NCBI GenBank assembly: GCA_005402585.1
Contig: BIFP01000048.1
Coordinates: 245,311 to 309,310 of the forward strand
Direction: 5' to 3'
Length of the DNA: 64,000 bases
DNA from: Micromonosporaceae bacterium KJ-029
GTDB taxonomy: Bacteria > Actinomycetota > Actinomycetes > Mycobacteriales > Micromonosporaceae
In this document: piece by piece, positions 16,856 through 25,049 of the stretch
How positions within the stretch are numbered: the first letter of the stretch is position 1
Layout of the letters: each line of letters begins with the position of its first letter
Notes under the pieces: model-generated
What the model saw: the letters and a program-made list of their open reading frames with translations, nothing else
Told to the model about the DNA's origin: nothing
Databases searched by the model: none
Made by a program: the position numbers and the translations under genes

Positions 16856-16930
16856 ATGATGGAAATCGACGTCGCCATCGTCGGGACCGACGGCGGACAC
16901 CGACACCTGGAGCACACCGATGCGGTATGA
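16856..16930 (+). CDS. Possible 24-aa upstream ORF before the SDR gene
   Basis: ATG at 16856 (and 16859) follows an excellent GGAGG-type site and encodes 24 residues including GHRHLEH, ending at 16930, eleven bases inside the SDR gene. The SDR start at 16920 has no Shine-Dalgarno as good as this one. It may couple translation of the SDR by reinitiation, or be chance. No homology recognised. Confidence 0.35.
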   Translation: MMEIDVAIVGTDGGHRHLEHTDAV

Positions 16931-17795
16931 CCTTCGCGGCCGGACCGTCCTGATCACCGGCGCCTCCCGCGGCATCGGCGCCCAGCTGGCCCGGGGCGCC
17001 GCCGCCCGGGGCGCCCGGGTCGCCCTGGTCGGGCTGGAACCGGTGCTGCTGAAGCAGGTCGCCGAGCAGGTCGACGGGCACTGGTACGAGTGCGACGTCA
17101 CCGACCAGGCCGGGCTGGAGGACGCGGTGGCCTCCACCATCGACCGGTACGGCGGCATCGACGTGGTGGTCGCCAACGCCGGCATCGCCAACCTCGGCAC
17201 CGTCGCGACCGGGCCGGTCGACGCGCTGGTACGCACCATCGACGTGAACCTGTCCGGGGTGGTCCGTACGGTCAGCACGGCGCTGCCGCACGTGGTCGCC
17301 GCCCGGGGCCACGTCCTGATCGTCTCGTCGGCGGCGGCCTTCGCCGCGATGCCGGGCATGGCCGCGTACTCCGCGTCGAAGGCGGGGGTCGAACAGTTCG
17401 GTAACGTGCTGCGCCTGGAGAACCGGCGGCGCGGGCTGACCGTCGGCACCGCCCACCCGATCTGGATCGACACCGACCTGGTCCGGGACATCCGCGACGA
17501 CCTCGCGTCGTTCCGGGCCGCGCAGCGCAGGCTGCCCTGGCCGTTGTCCACGGTGGTCAGCGCCGAGCGGTGCGCCGAGGCGCTGCTGCGCGGCATCGAA
17601 CACCGCCGGCGCAAGGTGTACGTGCCCCGCTCGATCGCGCTCGCCCAGGCGCTGCGGCCGGTGGTGCTCAGCGGGCTGTCCGACGCGTTGATCACCCGCT
17701 TCGGTGGTGCGGAACTGGTCGAGCAGATGGAGGACGAGGTACGTCGGCTCGGGCGCTCCTTCGGCCGGACGTCGGTGGAGGGTGGCGGTTCGTGA
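16920..17795 (+). CDS. Short-chain dehydrogenase/reductase
   Basis: A 291-aa classical SDR oxidoreductase. The Rossmann cofactor motif is TGASRGIG (about residues 14-21), NAG appears as VVANAGIAN, the catalytic Ser lies in IVSSAAAF and the YxxxK pair in YSASKAG (near residue 153). The residue after the second beta strand is not acidic-clear, so NAD versus NADP preference is uncertain. It resembles the many membrane-associated SDRs of actinomycetes acting on lipids or steroids, but the substrate is unknown. Possibly co-translated with the short upstream ORF. Confidence 0.9.
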   Translation: MRYDLRGRTVLITGASRGIGAQLARGAAARGARVALVGLEPVLLKQVAEQVDGHWYECDVTDQAGLEDAVASTIDRYGGIDVVVANAGIANLGTVATGPVDALVRTIDVNLSGVVRTVSTALPHVVAARGHVLIVSSAAAFAAMPGMAAYSASKAGVEQFGNVLRLENRRRGLTVGTAHPIWIDTDLVRDIRDDLASFRAAQRRLPWPLSTVVSAERCAEALLRGIEHRRRKVYVPRSIALAQALRPVVLSGLSDALITRFGGAELVEQMEDEVRRLGRSFGRTSVEGGGS

Positions 17796-17848
17796 CGGTT
17801 CACTTCCGGCGGGCGGGCTCGCCGGTGCCCCACCCGGACCGGGCCCGG

Positions 17849-18208
17849 TCAGTGCCGCCGGAACAGGCAGAACTCGTTGCCCTCCGGGTCCGCCAGCACG
17901 GTCCAGCGCGGCAGCGTATGCACCACCGTGGCGCCCGCGGCCACGACGGCTTCCAGGTCCCCGTCCTCGATCGCCAGGTCCAGGTGGATCCGACCCACCG
18001 GCGGCAGGTCCTCGGCGGGCGCGATCCAGATGTCGGGCCCGGTGCCGGTCGGGTCGGTCAACAGCACCGACTCGGTCGGCCCCAGCGAACGCTCGGCGAG
18101 CTTGGCCCGGTCCTCGGGCGCGACCGGCAGGCCGGTGATCGTGCTCCAGAAGGGGGCGACGAGGTACGGGTCCCGGCAGTGGATGACGATCGCGGCGAGC
18201 TGTGGCAT
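17849..18208 (-). CDS. VOC-family protein (glyoxalase/bleomycin-resistance fold)
   Basis: A 119-aa protein starting MPQLAAIVIHCRDPYLVAPF, with the second half-module ending in WTVLADPEGNEFCLF, the typical last strand of VOC proteins that carries a metal-ligand Glu. Metal-binding positions His (VIHC) and Glu (GNEF) are visible. Such proteins act as glyoxalase-like enzymes or drug binders; no substrate can be named. The ATG at 18208 is used as the fold begins at once; it is divergent from the anti-sigma-like kinase gene. Confidence 0.88.
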   Translation of the reverse strand: MPQLAAIVIHCRDPYLVAPFWSTITGLPVAPEDRAKLAERSLGPTESVLLTDPTGTGPDIWIAPAEDLPPVGRIHLDLAIEDGDLEAVVAAGATVVHTLPRWTVLADPEGNEFCLFRRH

Positions 18209-18305
18209 TTTGCCACGGTATCCGTACCCCGTCGAGGTCCGGTACGGGGAATCGTTGCTGTTCGGCAAAGGTCGCGGATACCGCTGGAGGACGTAACCTG
18301 CCAGC

Positions 18306-18932
18306 ATGAGCAACCTCGGCCGACCGGACGCCAGTGGCCCGGGCGGCTCGTCTTCCGGTGACGGCGAGGTAACCTCCCTACTGTCCCAGCCGTTCACCGC
18401 GCAGACGGTGACCCCGCTGCGGCACCTGCTCGCCGCGCGGATCGCCGCCGCGGGCCTCACCGGCGAGATGGCCGAGGATCTCGTCCTGGCCGTGCACGAG
18501 CTGGTCACCAACGCCGTGCTGCACGGCGGCGGCCACGGCCGACTCGACCTGTTCCGCCGCGCCGACCTGCTCGTCTGCGAGGTGACCGATCACGGCCGTG
18601 GCAGCGGGGACCTGCCGGTGAACCTGCCGACGGCGAACACCCCGGGTGGGCGGGGACTCTGGCTGGCCCACCACCTGACCGGGGCGCTGACCCTCACCCG
18701 CCGACCCGACGGCATGACCGCCACCGTCACCGCCAGCCTGGTCCCGAAGCCGGCCGTACCGCCCGGCGTGATCTCCACGCCGGGCCTGCCCGGCACCGGC
18801 CCGGGGCCGATCGGAGCCGCCGCCCCCGGGCCACTCGGCACCGGCGGGCCACCGGGCGGTACCGCCCTCCCGCCACCGCCCGGTACCGCCGCGGCGAACG
18901 GGCCCCCCGACGACGGGCTGCCGCACCAGTAG
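18306..18932 (+). CDS. ATP-binding protein of the anti-sigma regulatory (RsbW-like) kinase family
   Basis: A 208-aa protein whose residues about 25-145 form a HATPase_c_2 domain: the N-box is VLAVHELVTNAVLHG, the G1-like box is VTDHGRGSG and the G2 region is TPGGRGLWLAHHLTG. These features are shared with RsbW/SpoIIAB-like and streptomycete regulatory ATPases that bind sigma factors or anti-anti-sigma proteins. About 60 C-terminal residues are Pro/Gly-rich and disordered. No partner (STAS protein or sigma factor) is adjacent, so its target is unknown. Confidence 0.87.
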   Translation: MSNLGRPDASGPGGSSSGDGEVTSLLSQPFTAQTVTPLRHLLAARIAAAGLTGEMAEDLVLAVHELVTNAVLHGGGHGRLDLFRRADLLVCEVTDHGRGSGDLPVNLPTANTPGGRGLWLAHHLTGALTLTRRPDGMTATVTASLVPKPAVPPGVISTPGLPGTGPGPIGAAAPGPLGTGGPPGGTALPPPPGTAAANGPPDDGLPHQ

Positions 18933-18956
18933 CGCTGGTGCGGCAACAGCGCCGGT

Positions 18957-19271
18957 TCAGCCGTTGTGCTTCTGCTGGCAGGGTACGCAGAACCGGGCGT
19001 GCGGCAGGATCTCCAGGCGCTCCCGTGGGATCGCCGTGCCGCACTTCTCGCAGTTGCCGTAGGTGCCGGCGGCCAGGCGGCGCAACGCGCCGGAGATCCG
19101 CTCCAGGTTCTGCCGGGTGGCCACGATCAACGCCGCGTTGGTGTGTGCCTCGGCCGGGTCGCCGGTGTCCGCCGTCAACTGGGTCAGCCTCGCCGTGTGC
19201 GCCTCGAACTCGTGGGTCAGCGTCGCCTCAAGCTCGGTGTGCCACTTCTGGTCGTACGTGTCGGTGCTCAT
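18957..19271 (-). CDS. DksA/TraR-family C4 zinc-finger protein
   Basis: A 104-aa protein with an N-terminal coiled-coil region (about residues 10-65) and a C-terminal C4 zinc finger: CEKCG near residue 77 and CVPCQ near residue 97. DksA/TraR proteins bind the RNA polymerase secondary channel; actinobacterial short versions are poorly studied. The ATG at 19271 has a GGAAGGG ribosome site. Directly upstream lies a hairpin followed by a T-run, and a 79-aa open frame whose stop overlaps this start, suggesting leader-level control. Confidence 0.88.
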   Translation of the reverse strand: MSTDTYDQKWHTELEATLTHEFEAHTARLTQLTADTGDPAEAHTNAALIVATRQNLERISGALRRLAAGTYGNCEKCGTAIPRERLEILPHARFCVPCQQKHNG

Positions 19272-19507
19272 TGTCGAATCCCTTCCGGAAAATAAAAAAG
19301 GGCCGAAGCCGGTAGCTTCGCCCTGGTCGTCCCTGATGGATGGACGAGTTCCGGAGGGCTCCGGCCGGCGGGGCTCGGCAAGCCGTGACCGGCATGCACA
19401 GAAACCCATCCCCGGCGGGTCGCCGCGGCACGCTGCCCGTGCAGGGCAGCCGGCACCGGCGCCGCCGTGGCGACGGCGACGCGGTCCAGCAGCGCGGCGG
19501 GATGCAT
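19268..19507 (-). CDS. Possible 79-aa leader ORF overlapping the DksA/TraR start
   Basis: From ATG at 19507 the frame reads MHPAALLDRVAVATAAPVPA and ends in a TGA that overlaps the DksA/TraR start as ATGA. The first half has good actinobacterial codon bias, the second half does not, and it runs straight through the hairpin and T-run at 19290-19324. If translated, ribosomes would disrupt that terminator. No family recognised and only a weak ribosome site; treat as tentative. Confidence 0.3.
   Translation of the reverse strand: MHPAALLDRVAVATAAPVPAALHGQRAAATRRGWVSVHAGHGLPSPAGRSPPELVHPSGTTRAKLPASALFYFPEGIRQ
19290..19324 (-). terminator. Intrinsic terminator-like hairpin in the leader of the DksA/TraR gene
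   Basis: On the minus strand a stem of ten pairs with one bulge (AGGGCGAAGC pairing with GCTTCGGCCCT) and a five-base loop is followed by TTTTTTATTTT. It lies 18 bases before the DksA/TraR start codon. Such T-runs are rare in this GC-rich window. It could end transcripts from upstream or act as an attenuator for this gene. Confidence 0.6.
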
Positions 19508-19703
19508 CGAACCACCATAGGCCGACCCGCACCGAAAACCAACGCCAATCTCCACAGCCGTGGTCCGATCGGGGGCGCCGACCGGAGACCGGCTTGTAAG
19601 AGGATCAAAGGCGCTAAGGTGACATATGCGGTGAAGCTTCACCGGCGCGCCGCGCCGGCCCCTCCGGTGCCAGCCGTCGCCAGCCCGGTGCGGCCCGGAG
19701 GAG

Positions 19704-20102
19704 ATGGTGATGTCGGAGGCGGTACGGGACTTCTTCGACGGCCTCGCCCGCGACGGGGGGCGGATGCTGCGCCAGGTCCGCGGCACCGTGCGCTTCGACG
19801 TGGCCGGTCCCGACGGTGTCGACCGCTGGCTGGTCGCGATCGACCAGGGGCGGGTCGCTGTGTCCCAGGGTGGCATGGACGACGCCGACACCGTGATCCA
19901 CACCGACGAGGCACTCTTCCTCCGGATGGCGCACGGCGAGGTCAAGCCGATGTCGGCGTGGCTGCGCAACGATTTCACCGCCGACGGCGACTTCCGTTTC
20001 GTGATCATGCTGGAGCGGCTGTTCGCGCCACCGCCCGGCGCGCGCCATCCCCGGACAGTGGGCGGTCACCGGGGCCCGGCGGGCGGTCGGGAGCCGTGGT
20101 GA
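19704..20102 (+). CDS. SCP2 sterol-binding domain protein
   Basis: A 132-aa protein with an SCP2-like fold over residues 5-115: VRDFFDGLARDG, strands with VRFDVAG and WLVAIDQGRVAVS, and the typical DTVIHTDEALFLRMAHGEV. SCP2 domains bind lipids or serve as accessory domains in the cytosol. A GGAGG lies just upstream of the ATG at 19704; an alternative ATG is at 19710. Its stop overlaps the start of the debranching enzyme gene, so the two are coupled, an association whose meaning is not obvious. Confidence 0.82.
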   Translation: MVMSEAVRDFFDGLARDGGRMLRQVRGTVRFDVAGPDGVDRWLVAIDQGRVAVSQGGMDDADTVIHTDEALFLRMAHGEVKPMSAWLRNDFTADGDFRFVIMLERLFAPPPGARHPRTVGGHRGPAGGREPW

Positions 20103-22177
20103 GGAGGCTGGTCCGCATCCTCGACGGCAACATCTTCGCGCTCAGCGAGGAGAACGGGGACATGGTCTTCGGCCCGGTCAACCCGAGCGGCTTGTTCGCC
20201 TTCGACACCCGCTTCCTGTCCACCTGGCGGCTGACCCTCGACGGGGAGGAGTTGCACCCACTGGCGGTGCACGACCCCAGCTACTTCGAGATCCGTTTCT
20301 TTCTGGTTCCCGGCCATCCGACCCACTACGTGGACGCGAAGACCTCGGTCATCCGTGAGCGGTGGATCTCGGACAGCAGCTTCACCGAACGCCTCACCGT
20401 GCTCAACCACACCGGCGAGCCGGTCGAGCACGTGCTACGGATCGACGTCGACAGCGACTTCGCCCCGATCTACAACGTGGTCTGGCCGCAGGCGTCACAG
20501 CTGCGCGGCTATCGGGAGGTGTCCGACGGCCGCCTGCGGCTCGGGTACCGGCGGGAGCGGTTCCACCGCGTGACGGACGTCCGCACCAGCGAGCCGGGCC
20601 ACGTCGACGAGCGGGGGTTGACGTTCCGGGTCCGGCTCGACCGGCAGGGCAAGTGGAGCACGATGTTGCAGGTCAAGAGCCTGGTGCTGCGCCCGGACGG
20701 AAGGGACGTCCGGGAACCGCTGGGGCAGTCGCCCAGTCAGGGCGCGGCCCGGTCCCGGCGTCCGGCCGGTGAGCACGGCGACCAACTGCACCACGACCTG
20801 CGCCGGTGGCTCGCCGCGGCGCCCCGGCTGAGCTGCGACTGGACGCCGCTGACCACGACCTACCAGCGCGGGTTGGCGGATCTCGCCGGCCTGCGCTTCT
20901 CCTCGCTGGCGCTGCCCGGGGAGACGATGCCGGCGGCCGGGTTGCCCTGGTCGGCCACCCTCATCGGCCGGGACAGCCTCCTCACCAGCTACCAGGCGCT
21001 GCCCTTCGTCCCCGAGTTGGCCGCCACGACCCTGCGGCTGATCGCCCTTTTCCAGGGCTCCGTGCTGGACGACTACCGGGACGAGGAGCCCGGAAAGATG
21101 CTCAACGAGATCCGGTACGGGGAGATGGCCGCCTTCGAGGAACGACCGCAGTCGCCGTACTACGGCGGGGCGGACGTGACCCCGCTGTTCGTGGTGCTGC
21201 TCGACGAGTACGAGCGCTGGACCGGCGACGCGGCCCTGGTCCGGGACCTCGAGGACGCGGCCCGTGCGGCGCTGCACTGGATCGACGAGTACGGCGACCT
21301 GCGCGGCGACGGCTACCTCTGGTACCAGCCGCGCAACGAGCGCAGCGGGGCGAAGAACCACTGTTGGAAGGATTCCCCCGAGGCGATCTGCTACCCCGAC
21401 GGCCGGCTGCCCGGCCTACCCCGCGCCACCTGCGAGTTGCAGGGCTACGTGTACGACGCGAAGCGGCGCGGCGCCCGGCTGGCCCGCGAACTATGGTCCG
21501 ACCCGGCGTACGCCGACCGGCTGGAGCGGGAGGCGGAGGACCTGAAGCAGCGGTTCAACCGGGACTTCTGGATCCGCGACGGCGGGTACTTCGCGTTGGC
21601 GCTCGGCCCCGACGGCGACCAGGTCGACGCGCTGGCGTCGAACATGGGCCACCTGCTGTGGAGCGGCATCGTGGCTGACGCCAAGGCGGAGGCGGTCACC
21701 GCGCACCTGCTCGGGCCGCGTCTGTTCTCCGGTTGGGGGGTGCGGACCCTGGCCACCGGACAGGTCAGCTACAACCCGCTCGGATACCACGTCGGCACGG
21801 TGTGGCCGTTCGACAACTCCCTGATCGCCGCCGGGCTGCGCCGGTACGGGTTCCGCCGGGAGGCAGGCGTGATCGCCGAGGCGGTCATCGACGCCGCCCA
21901 GCACTTCGCCGGGCGGATGCCGGAGTCGTTCGCCGGCTACGACCGGAGCCTGACCCGCTATCCGGTGCCCTACCCGGCGGCGAACAGCCCGCAGGCGTCC
22001 GCGACCGGAGCCACGTTCCTGCTGCTGCGAACCCTGCTCGGCCTGGAGCCGTACGGCGAGCACCTGGTGGTGCATCCGGAGATACCAGAGCGCTTCGGTC
22101 GGATCGAACTGCTCGACATCCGGGGCCGGTGGGGCCGGATGGACGCCATCGGCAACGCCCGCCCGGCGAAGCCCTGA
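20099..22177 (+). CDS. Glycogen debranching-type amylo-alpha-1,6-glucosidase
   Basis: A 692-aa enzyme starting with the glycogen-debranching N-terminal domain (VRILDGNIFALSEENGDM, then GLFAFDTRFLS; residues 1-210) followed by a six-hairpin (alpha/alpha)6 catalytic domain like GH63/GH15-type amylo-1,6-glucosidases. Conserved segments include WSATLIGRDSLLTSY, NEIRYGEM, CWKDSPEAICY and GTVWPFDNSLI. It should hydrolyse alpha-1,6 branches of glycogen-like glucans, although relatives also act on other sugars. The GTG at 20099 overlaps the SCP2 stop (GTGA). Confidence 0.88.
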   Translation: MRRLVRILDGNIFALSEENGDMVFGPVNPSGLFAFDTRFLSTWRLTLDGEELHPLAVHDPSYFEIRFFLVPGHPTHYVDAKTSVIRERWISDSSFTERLTVLNHTGEPVEHVLRIDVDSDFAPIYNVVWPQASQLRGYREVSDGRLRLGYRRERFHRVTDVRTSEPGHVDERGLTFRVRLDRQGKWSTMLQVKSLVLRPDGRDVREPLGQSPSQGAARSRRPAGEHGDQLHHDLRRWLAAAPRLSCDWTPLTTTYQRGLADLAGLRFSSLALPGETMPAAGLPWSATLIGRDSLLTSYQALPFVPELAATTLRLIALFQGSVLDDYRDEEPGKMLNEIRYGEMAAFEERPQSPYYGGADVTPLFVVLLDEYERWTGDAALVRDLEDAARAALHWIDEYGDLRGDGYLWYQPRNERSGAKNHCWKDSPEAICYPDGRLPGLPRATCELQGYVYDAKRRGARLARELWSDPAYADRLEREAEDLKQRFNRDFWIRDGGYFALALGPDGDQVDALASNMGHLLWSGIVADAKAEAVTAHLLGPRLFSGWGVRTLATGQVSYNPLGYHVGTVWPFDNSLIAAGLRRYGFRREAGVIAEAVIDAAQHFAGRMPESFAGYDRSLTRYPVPYPAANSPQASATGATFLLLRTLLGLEPYGEHLVVHPEIPERFGRIELLDIRGRWGRMDAIGNARPAKP

Positions 22178-22195
22178 CCCATATGCCGGTCGTTG

Positions 22196-22205
22196 CTTAT
22201 ATAAG
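22196..22205. promoter_or_regulatory. CTTATATAAG palindrome upstream of the ArsR gene
   Basis: A perfect 10-bp palindrome 23 bases before the GTG start of the ArsR regulator, AT-rich against its surroundings. ArsR-family proteins bind AT-rich palindromes at their own promoters, so this is a reasonable autoregulatory operator or promoter element. Binding is inferred. Confidence 0.45.
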
Positions 22206-22227
22206 TGGCGTCTGATAGAACTGCCTC

Positions 22228-22578
22228 GTGCATGCCTTCGACGTCCTCGGCGACCCGGTACGGCGGCGGATCCTGGAGCTGCTCGCCGGCGGCGAGATGA
22301 CCTCCGGCGGCATCTGCGAGGTGATCCGGGCGGAGTTCGGGATCAGCCAGCCGGCTGTGTCGCAGCACCTGAAGGTGCTGCGGGACAGCGGCTTCGCCAC
22401 CGTCCGCCCGGAGGGGACCCGGCGGCTGTACGCCGTCGACCCGGTCCCGCTGCGCGAGGTCGACCAGTGGCTCGACGGCTTCCGCAGGTTCTGGACGCCG
22501 CCGCTGGCCGCGCTGGCCACCGAACTCGCCCGAGGCAGACGCGAACGACGACGAGACGACGACAGGAGAACGCCATGA
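22228..22578 (+). CDS. ArsR-family transcriptional regulator
   Basis: A 116-aa winged-helix repressor beginning MHAFDVLGDPVRRRILELL, with the recognition helix region ISQPAVSQHLKVLRDSGF (about residues 35-52) and the wing TRRLYAVD. No metal-binding cysteines are visible, so it belongs to the SdpR-like, metal-independent group usually paired with AHSA1 proteins. Its stop overlaps the next gene (ATGA), confirming that pairing. Starts at GTG 22228 with the palindrome at 22196 just upstream. Confidence 0.93.
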   Translation: MHAFDVLGDPVRRRILELLAGGEMTSGGICEVIRAEFGISQPAVSQHLKVLRDSGFATVRPEGTRRLYAVDPVPLREVDQWLDGFRRFWTPPLAALATELARGRRERRRDDDRRTP

Positions 22579-23213
22579 TCGACGCGACCACCCAGATCAA
22601 CGCCGTCCGGCGCCAGTTGGGCACCCGCGCGCTGGAGGCCGGTGAGGCCCGGGTGATGACCATCAGCCAGAGCTACGACGCGCCGCTGGAGGACGTCTGG
22701 GACGCCTGCACCAACCCCGAACGCCTGCCACGGTGGTTCGCACCGGTCTCCGGGGAGCTGCGACTGCACGGCCGTTACCAGGTGGAGGGCAACGCCAGCG
22801 GCACGGTGGAACGGTGCGACCCGCCGAAGTCGTTCGCCGCCACCTGGGAGTTCGGCGGCGAGGTGAGCTGGATCGAGGTCCGCCTCGACCCGACCGACGA
22901 CGGGCGTACCCGGTTCCAACTGGAGCACGTGGCCCACGTCAAGGAGGAGTTCTGGCTGCAGTACGGCCCAGGTGCGGCCGGTGTCGGCTGGGACCTCGCG
23001 ATGCTCGGCCTCGCCTCGTACCTCGCCGGTGGCGGCGACGCCCCGCCGGAGCAGAACGCCGCCTGGATGGGCTCCGACGCCGGCCGCGAATTCGCGACGG
23101 CCAGCAGCGACCGGTGGTACGAGGCGAGCGTCGCCGCCGGCACCAGCCCTGACGAGGCCCGGGCCGCCGCCGACCGGACCACGGCCTTCTACACCACTCC
23201 CCCGGGGGCCTGA
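22575..23213 (+). CDS. SRPBCC/AHSA1-family protein
   Basis: A 212-aa helix-grip protein. Residues about 30-150 hold the AHSA1-like core (SYDAPLEDVWDACTNPERLP, PRWFAP, GRYQVEGNASGTV, TWEFGG). Such proteins bind hydrophobic ligands and are typically co-transcribed with an ArsR regulator, as here with a four-base overlap. The C-terminal 60 residues are an alpha-helical extension. Start ATG 22575 has an AGGAGA site. Ligand unknown. Confidence 0.9.
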   Translation: MIDATTQINAVRRQLGTRALEAGEARVMTISQSYDAPLEDVWDACTNPERLPRWFAPVSGELRLHGRYQVEGNASGTVERCDPPKSFAATWEFGGEVSWIEVRLDPTDDGRTRFQLEHVAHVKEEFWLQYGPGAAGVGWDLAMLGLASYLAGGGDAPPEQNAAWMGSDAGREFATASSDRWYEASVAAGTSPDEARAAADRTTAFYTTPPGA

Positions 23214-23245
23214 CCCACGCCGGGTGACGGGTAACGTGCAGCGCC

Positions 23246-23758
23246 ATGACCGGCGTGGCGTACTCGCACTGCTCGTACTGCGGCACGGCCTACCCGACGG
23301 CGGCCGATTGGCCCCGGGTCTGCCCGGCCTGTGGCCAGACGGTCTGGCGCAACCCGCTACCGGTCGCCGTGGCGGTGCTGCCGGTGCGTACGGCCACCGG
23401 GCTCGGTGTGGTCGTCGTCCGGCGCGACATCGAACCCGCCCGCGGACAGTTGGCGCTGCCCGGCGGCTTCATCGAGTACGGCGAGGAGTGGCGGGACGCG
23501 CTGGTCCGCGAGTTGCGGGAGGAGACGGGGCTGGTCGCCGACCCGGCCGACGCGGAGGTGATCGCGGTGCACAGCACACCGGCCGGCGGCACCATGATGA
23601 TCTTCGGAGAGCTGCCCGTACGCCCCGCCGGGGAGCTTCCGCCGTCGGCGCCGACGGCGGAAGCCACCGAATGGCTGGTGCTGACCGAGCCGACCGAGCT
23701 GGCGTTCTCCACCCATACCCGGGTGCTGGCCGACTTCTTCGCCCGCCGGACGAGCTGA
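23246..23758 (+). CDS. NUDIX hydrolase with N-terminal zinc ribbon
   Basis: A 170-aa protein. Residues 8-32 form a zinc ribbon (CSYCG and CPACG), followed by a NUDIX domain with a complete Nudix box (GGFIEYGEEWRDALVRELRE, then ETGLV). The two-part layout resembles NudC/NADH-pyrophosphatase-like and ADP-ribose pyrophosphatase-like enzymes, but the NADH-specific motif downstream of the box is not evident. It probably hydrolyses a nucleoside diphosphate derivative. Monocistronic in appearance. Confidence 0.92.
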   Translation: MTGVAYSHCSYCGTAYPTAADWPRVCPACGQTVWRNPLPVAVAVLPVRTATGLGVVVVRRDIEPARGQLALPGGFIEYGEEWRDALVRELREETGLVADPADAEVIAVHSTPAGGTMMIFGELPVRPAGELPPSAPTAEATEWLVLTEPTELAFSTHTRVLADFFARRTS

Positions 23759-23795
23759 CCGCCCCCCGGGCACCGCATCGCGCCGCAGCAGGGCG

Positions 23796-25049
23796 TCAGG
23801 TCACGGCGAACCCGGCGAACAGCACCGAGGCGAGGCCGAGCGCGAGGACCAGGTTGAACACCGTGGCGCCGCCGAAGACCGCCACCGGCCGCCAACCGGC
23901 CTTCCGCAGCGCCGCCACCCGCACCTCCAGGCCGATGCTGACGAAGGCCAGGATGAAGAACCAGACCCGCAGGTCGTTGACGACGGCGATGGTGGCCTTG
24001 CCGTCCGCGCCGGCCGCGTCGAGGTACCAGGTGGCGATCACCGATGCCGCGACGAAGCCGAGCACGAACTTCGGGAACCGCCGCCACAGCTCGCCCAGCC
24101 CGGGACGGGCCGCCCCGGCCCGGCGCTCGACGTGCAGTGCGAAGTACGCGGTGAGCGCCACCGCGACCACGCCCATCAGCGCGTTCTGGGTGACCTTGAC
24201 GATGCTGGCGATCTGTAGGGCCTCCTCGCCGGCCAACGCCCCGGCGGCGGTCACGGCCGCCGTGGTGTCGATGTTGCCGCCGATCCACGCCCCGGCCACC
24301 GCCGGTTCCAGGCCGAGCAGGTCGGCCAGCCAGGGCAGCAGGAAGATCGACGGCAGCGCGAAGACGATCACCAGGCTCGCCGTGTAGGCGAGTTGCTCAC
24401 GGCGGGCGCGCACCGCGCCGGCGGCGGCGATGGCGGCGCTGACCCCGCAGATCGAGACGGCGGAGGCGAGCAGGGCGCGCAGCTTGTCGTCCAGGCCGAA
24501 CCGACCGGCCAACCACCAGGTGAACAGGAACACCCCGGTGATCAGCAGGAGCGCCTGGGCGATGGCCGGTCCGGCGGCGCTGGCGATGACGGCCAGGTTG
24601 ATCGAGGCGCCTAGCAGCACCAGGCCGGTCTTGATGAAGAACTCGGTGCGGAAGGCGGCCGCGATGCGATCCCGCAGCCCGGTCAGTGTCACCACGAGGT
24701 TGCCGAGCAGGCCCAGCAGGATGGCGTACACCGGGTACTCGATCGCCGCCGCGACGTCCTCCAGGGCCGTGCCGGCCGCCCACTCGGGCACGTGCTGTTC
24801 CAGGTAGCGGGTCAGGACGGCGAGGACGAGGACCACCAGCAGACCCGCCGCCGTCCAGAAGGAACCTCCTCGCGGCGTGACCGCGGCGGGCGGCACGGTG
24901 GCCGGGTCGGTGGGTGCCGCCGCCGGCTCGGGGTCGGCGGCGGGTGCCGTCGAGGGCGCTTCGGTCGCGGTGGCGTCGGGCGCCTTCTGCGTGTCCTCGG
25001 CCGGTTCCGCGGCGGTGTCCGGAGTGGATCGGGTGGCATCGGTGGCCAT
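23796..25049 (-). CDS. Putative sulfate exporter, YeiH family
   Basis: A 417-aa membrane protein of the UPF0324/YeiH family (about ten to eleven hydrophobic segments; GNIDTTAAVTAAGAL is a characteristic segment). The first 55 residues are a Pro/Ala/Thr-rich hydrophilic tail not usual for the family. YeiH relatives are annotated as putative sulfate exporters and often linked to sulfur metabolism. Its start overlaps by one base (TGATG) the stop of a 47-aa membrane protein gene. A cysteine-ending leader peptide precedes the pair, supporting a link to sulfur status. Confidence 0.87.
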   Translation of the reverse strand: MATDATRSTPDTAAEPAEDTQKAPDATATEAPSTAPAADPEPAAAPTDPATVPPAAVTPRGGSFWTAAGLLVVLVLAVLTRYLEQHVPEWAAGTALEDVAAAIEYPVYAILLGLLGNLVVTLTGLRDRIAAAFRTEFFIKTGLVLLGASINLAVIASAAGPAIAQALLLITGVFLFTWWLAGRFGLDDKLRALLASAVSICGVSAAIAAAGAVRARREQLAYTASLVIVFALPSIFLLPWLADLLGLEPAVAGAWIGGNIDTTAAVTAAGALAGEEALQIASIVKVTQNALMGVVAVALTAYFALHVERRAGAARPGLGELWRRFPKFVLGFVAASVIATWYLDAAGADGKATIAVVNDLRVWFFILAFVSIGLEVRVAALRKAGWRPVAVFGGATVFNLVLALGLASVLFAGFAVT

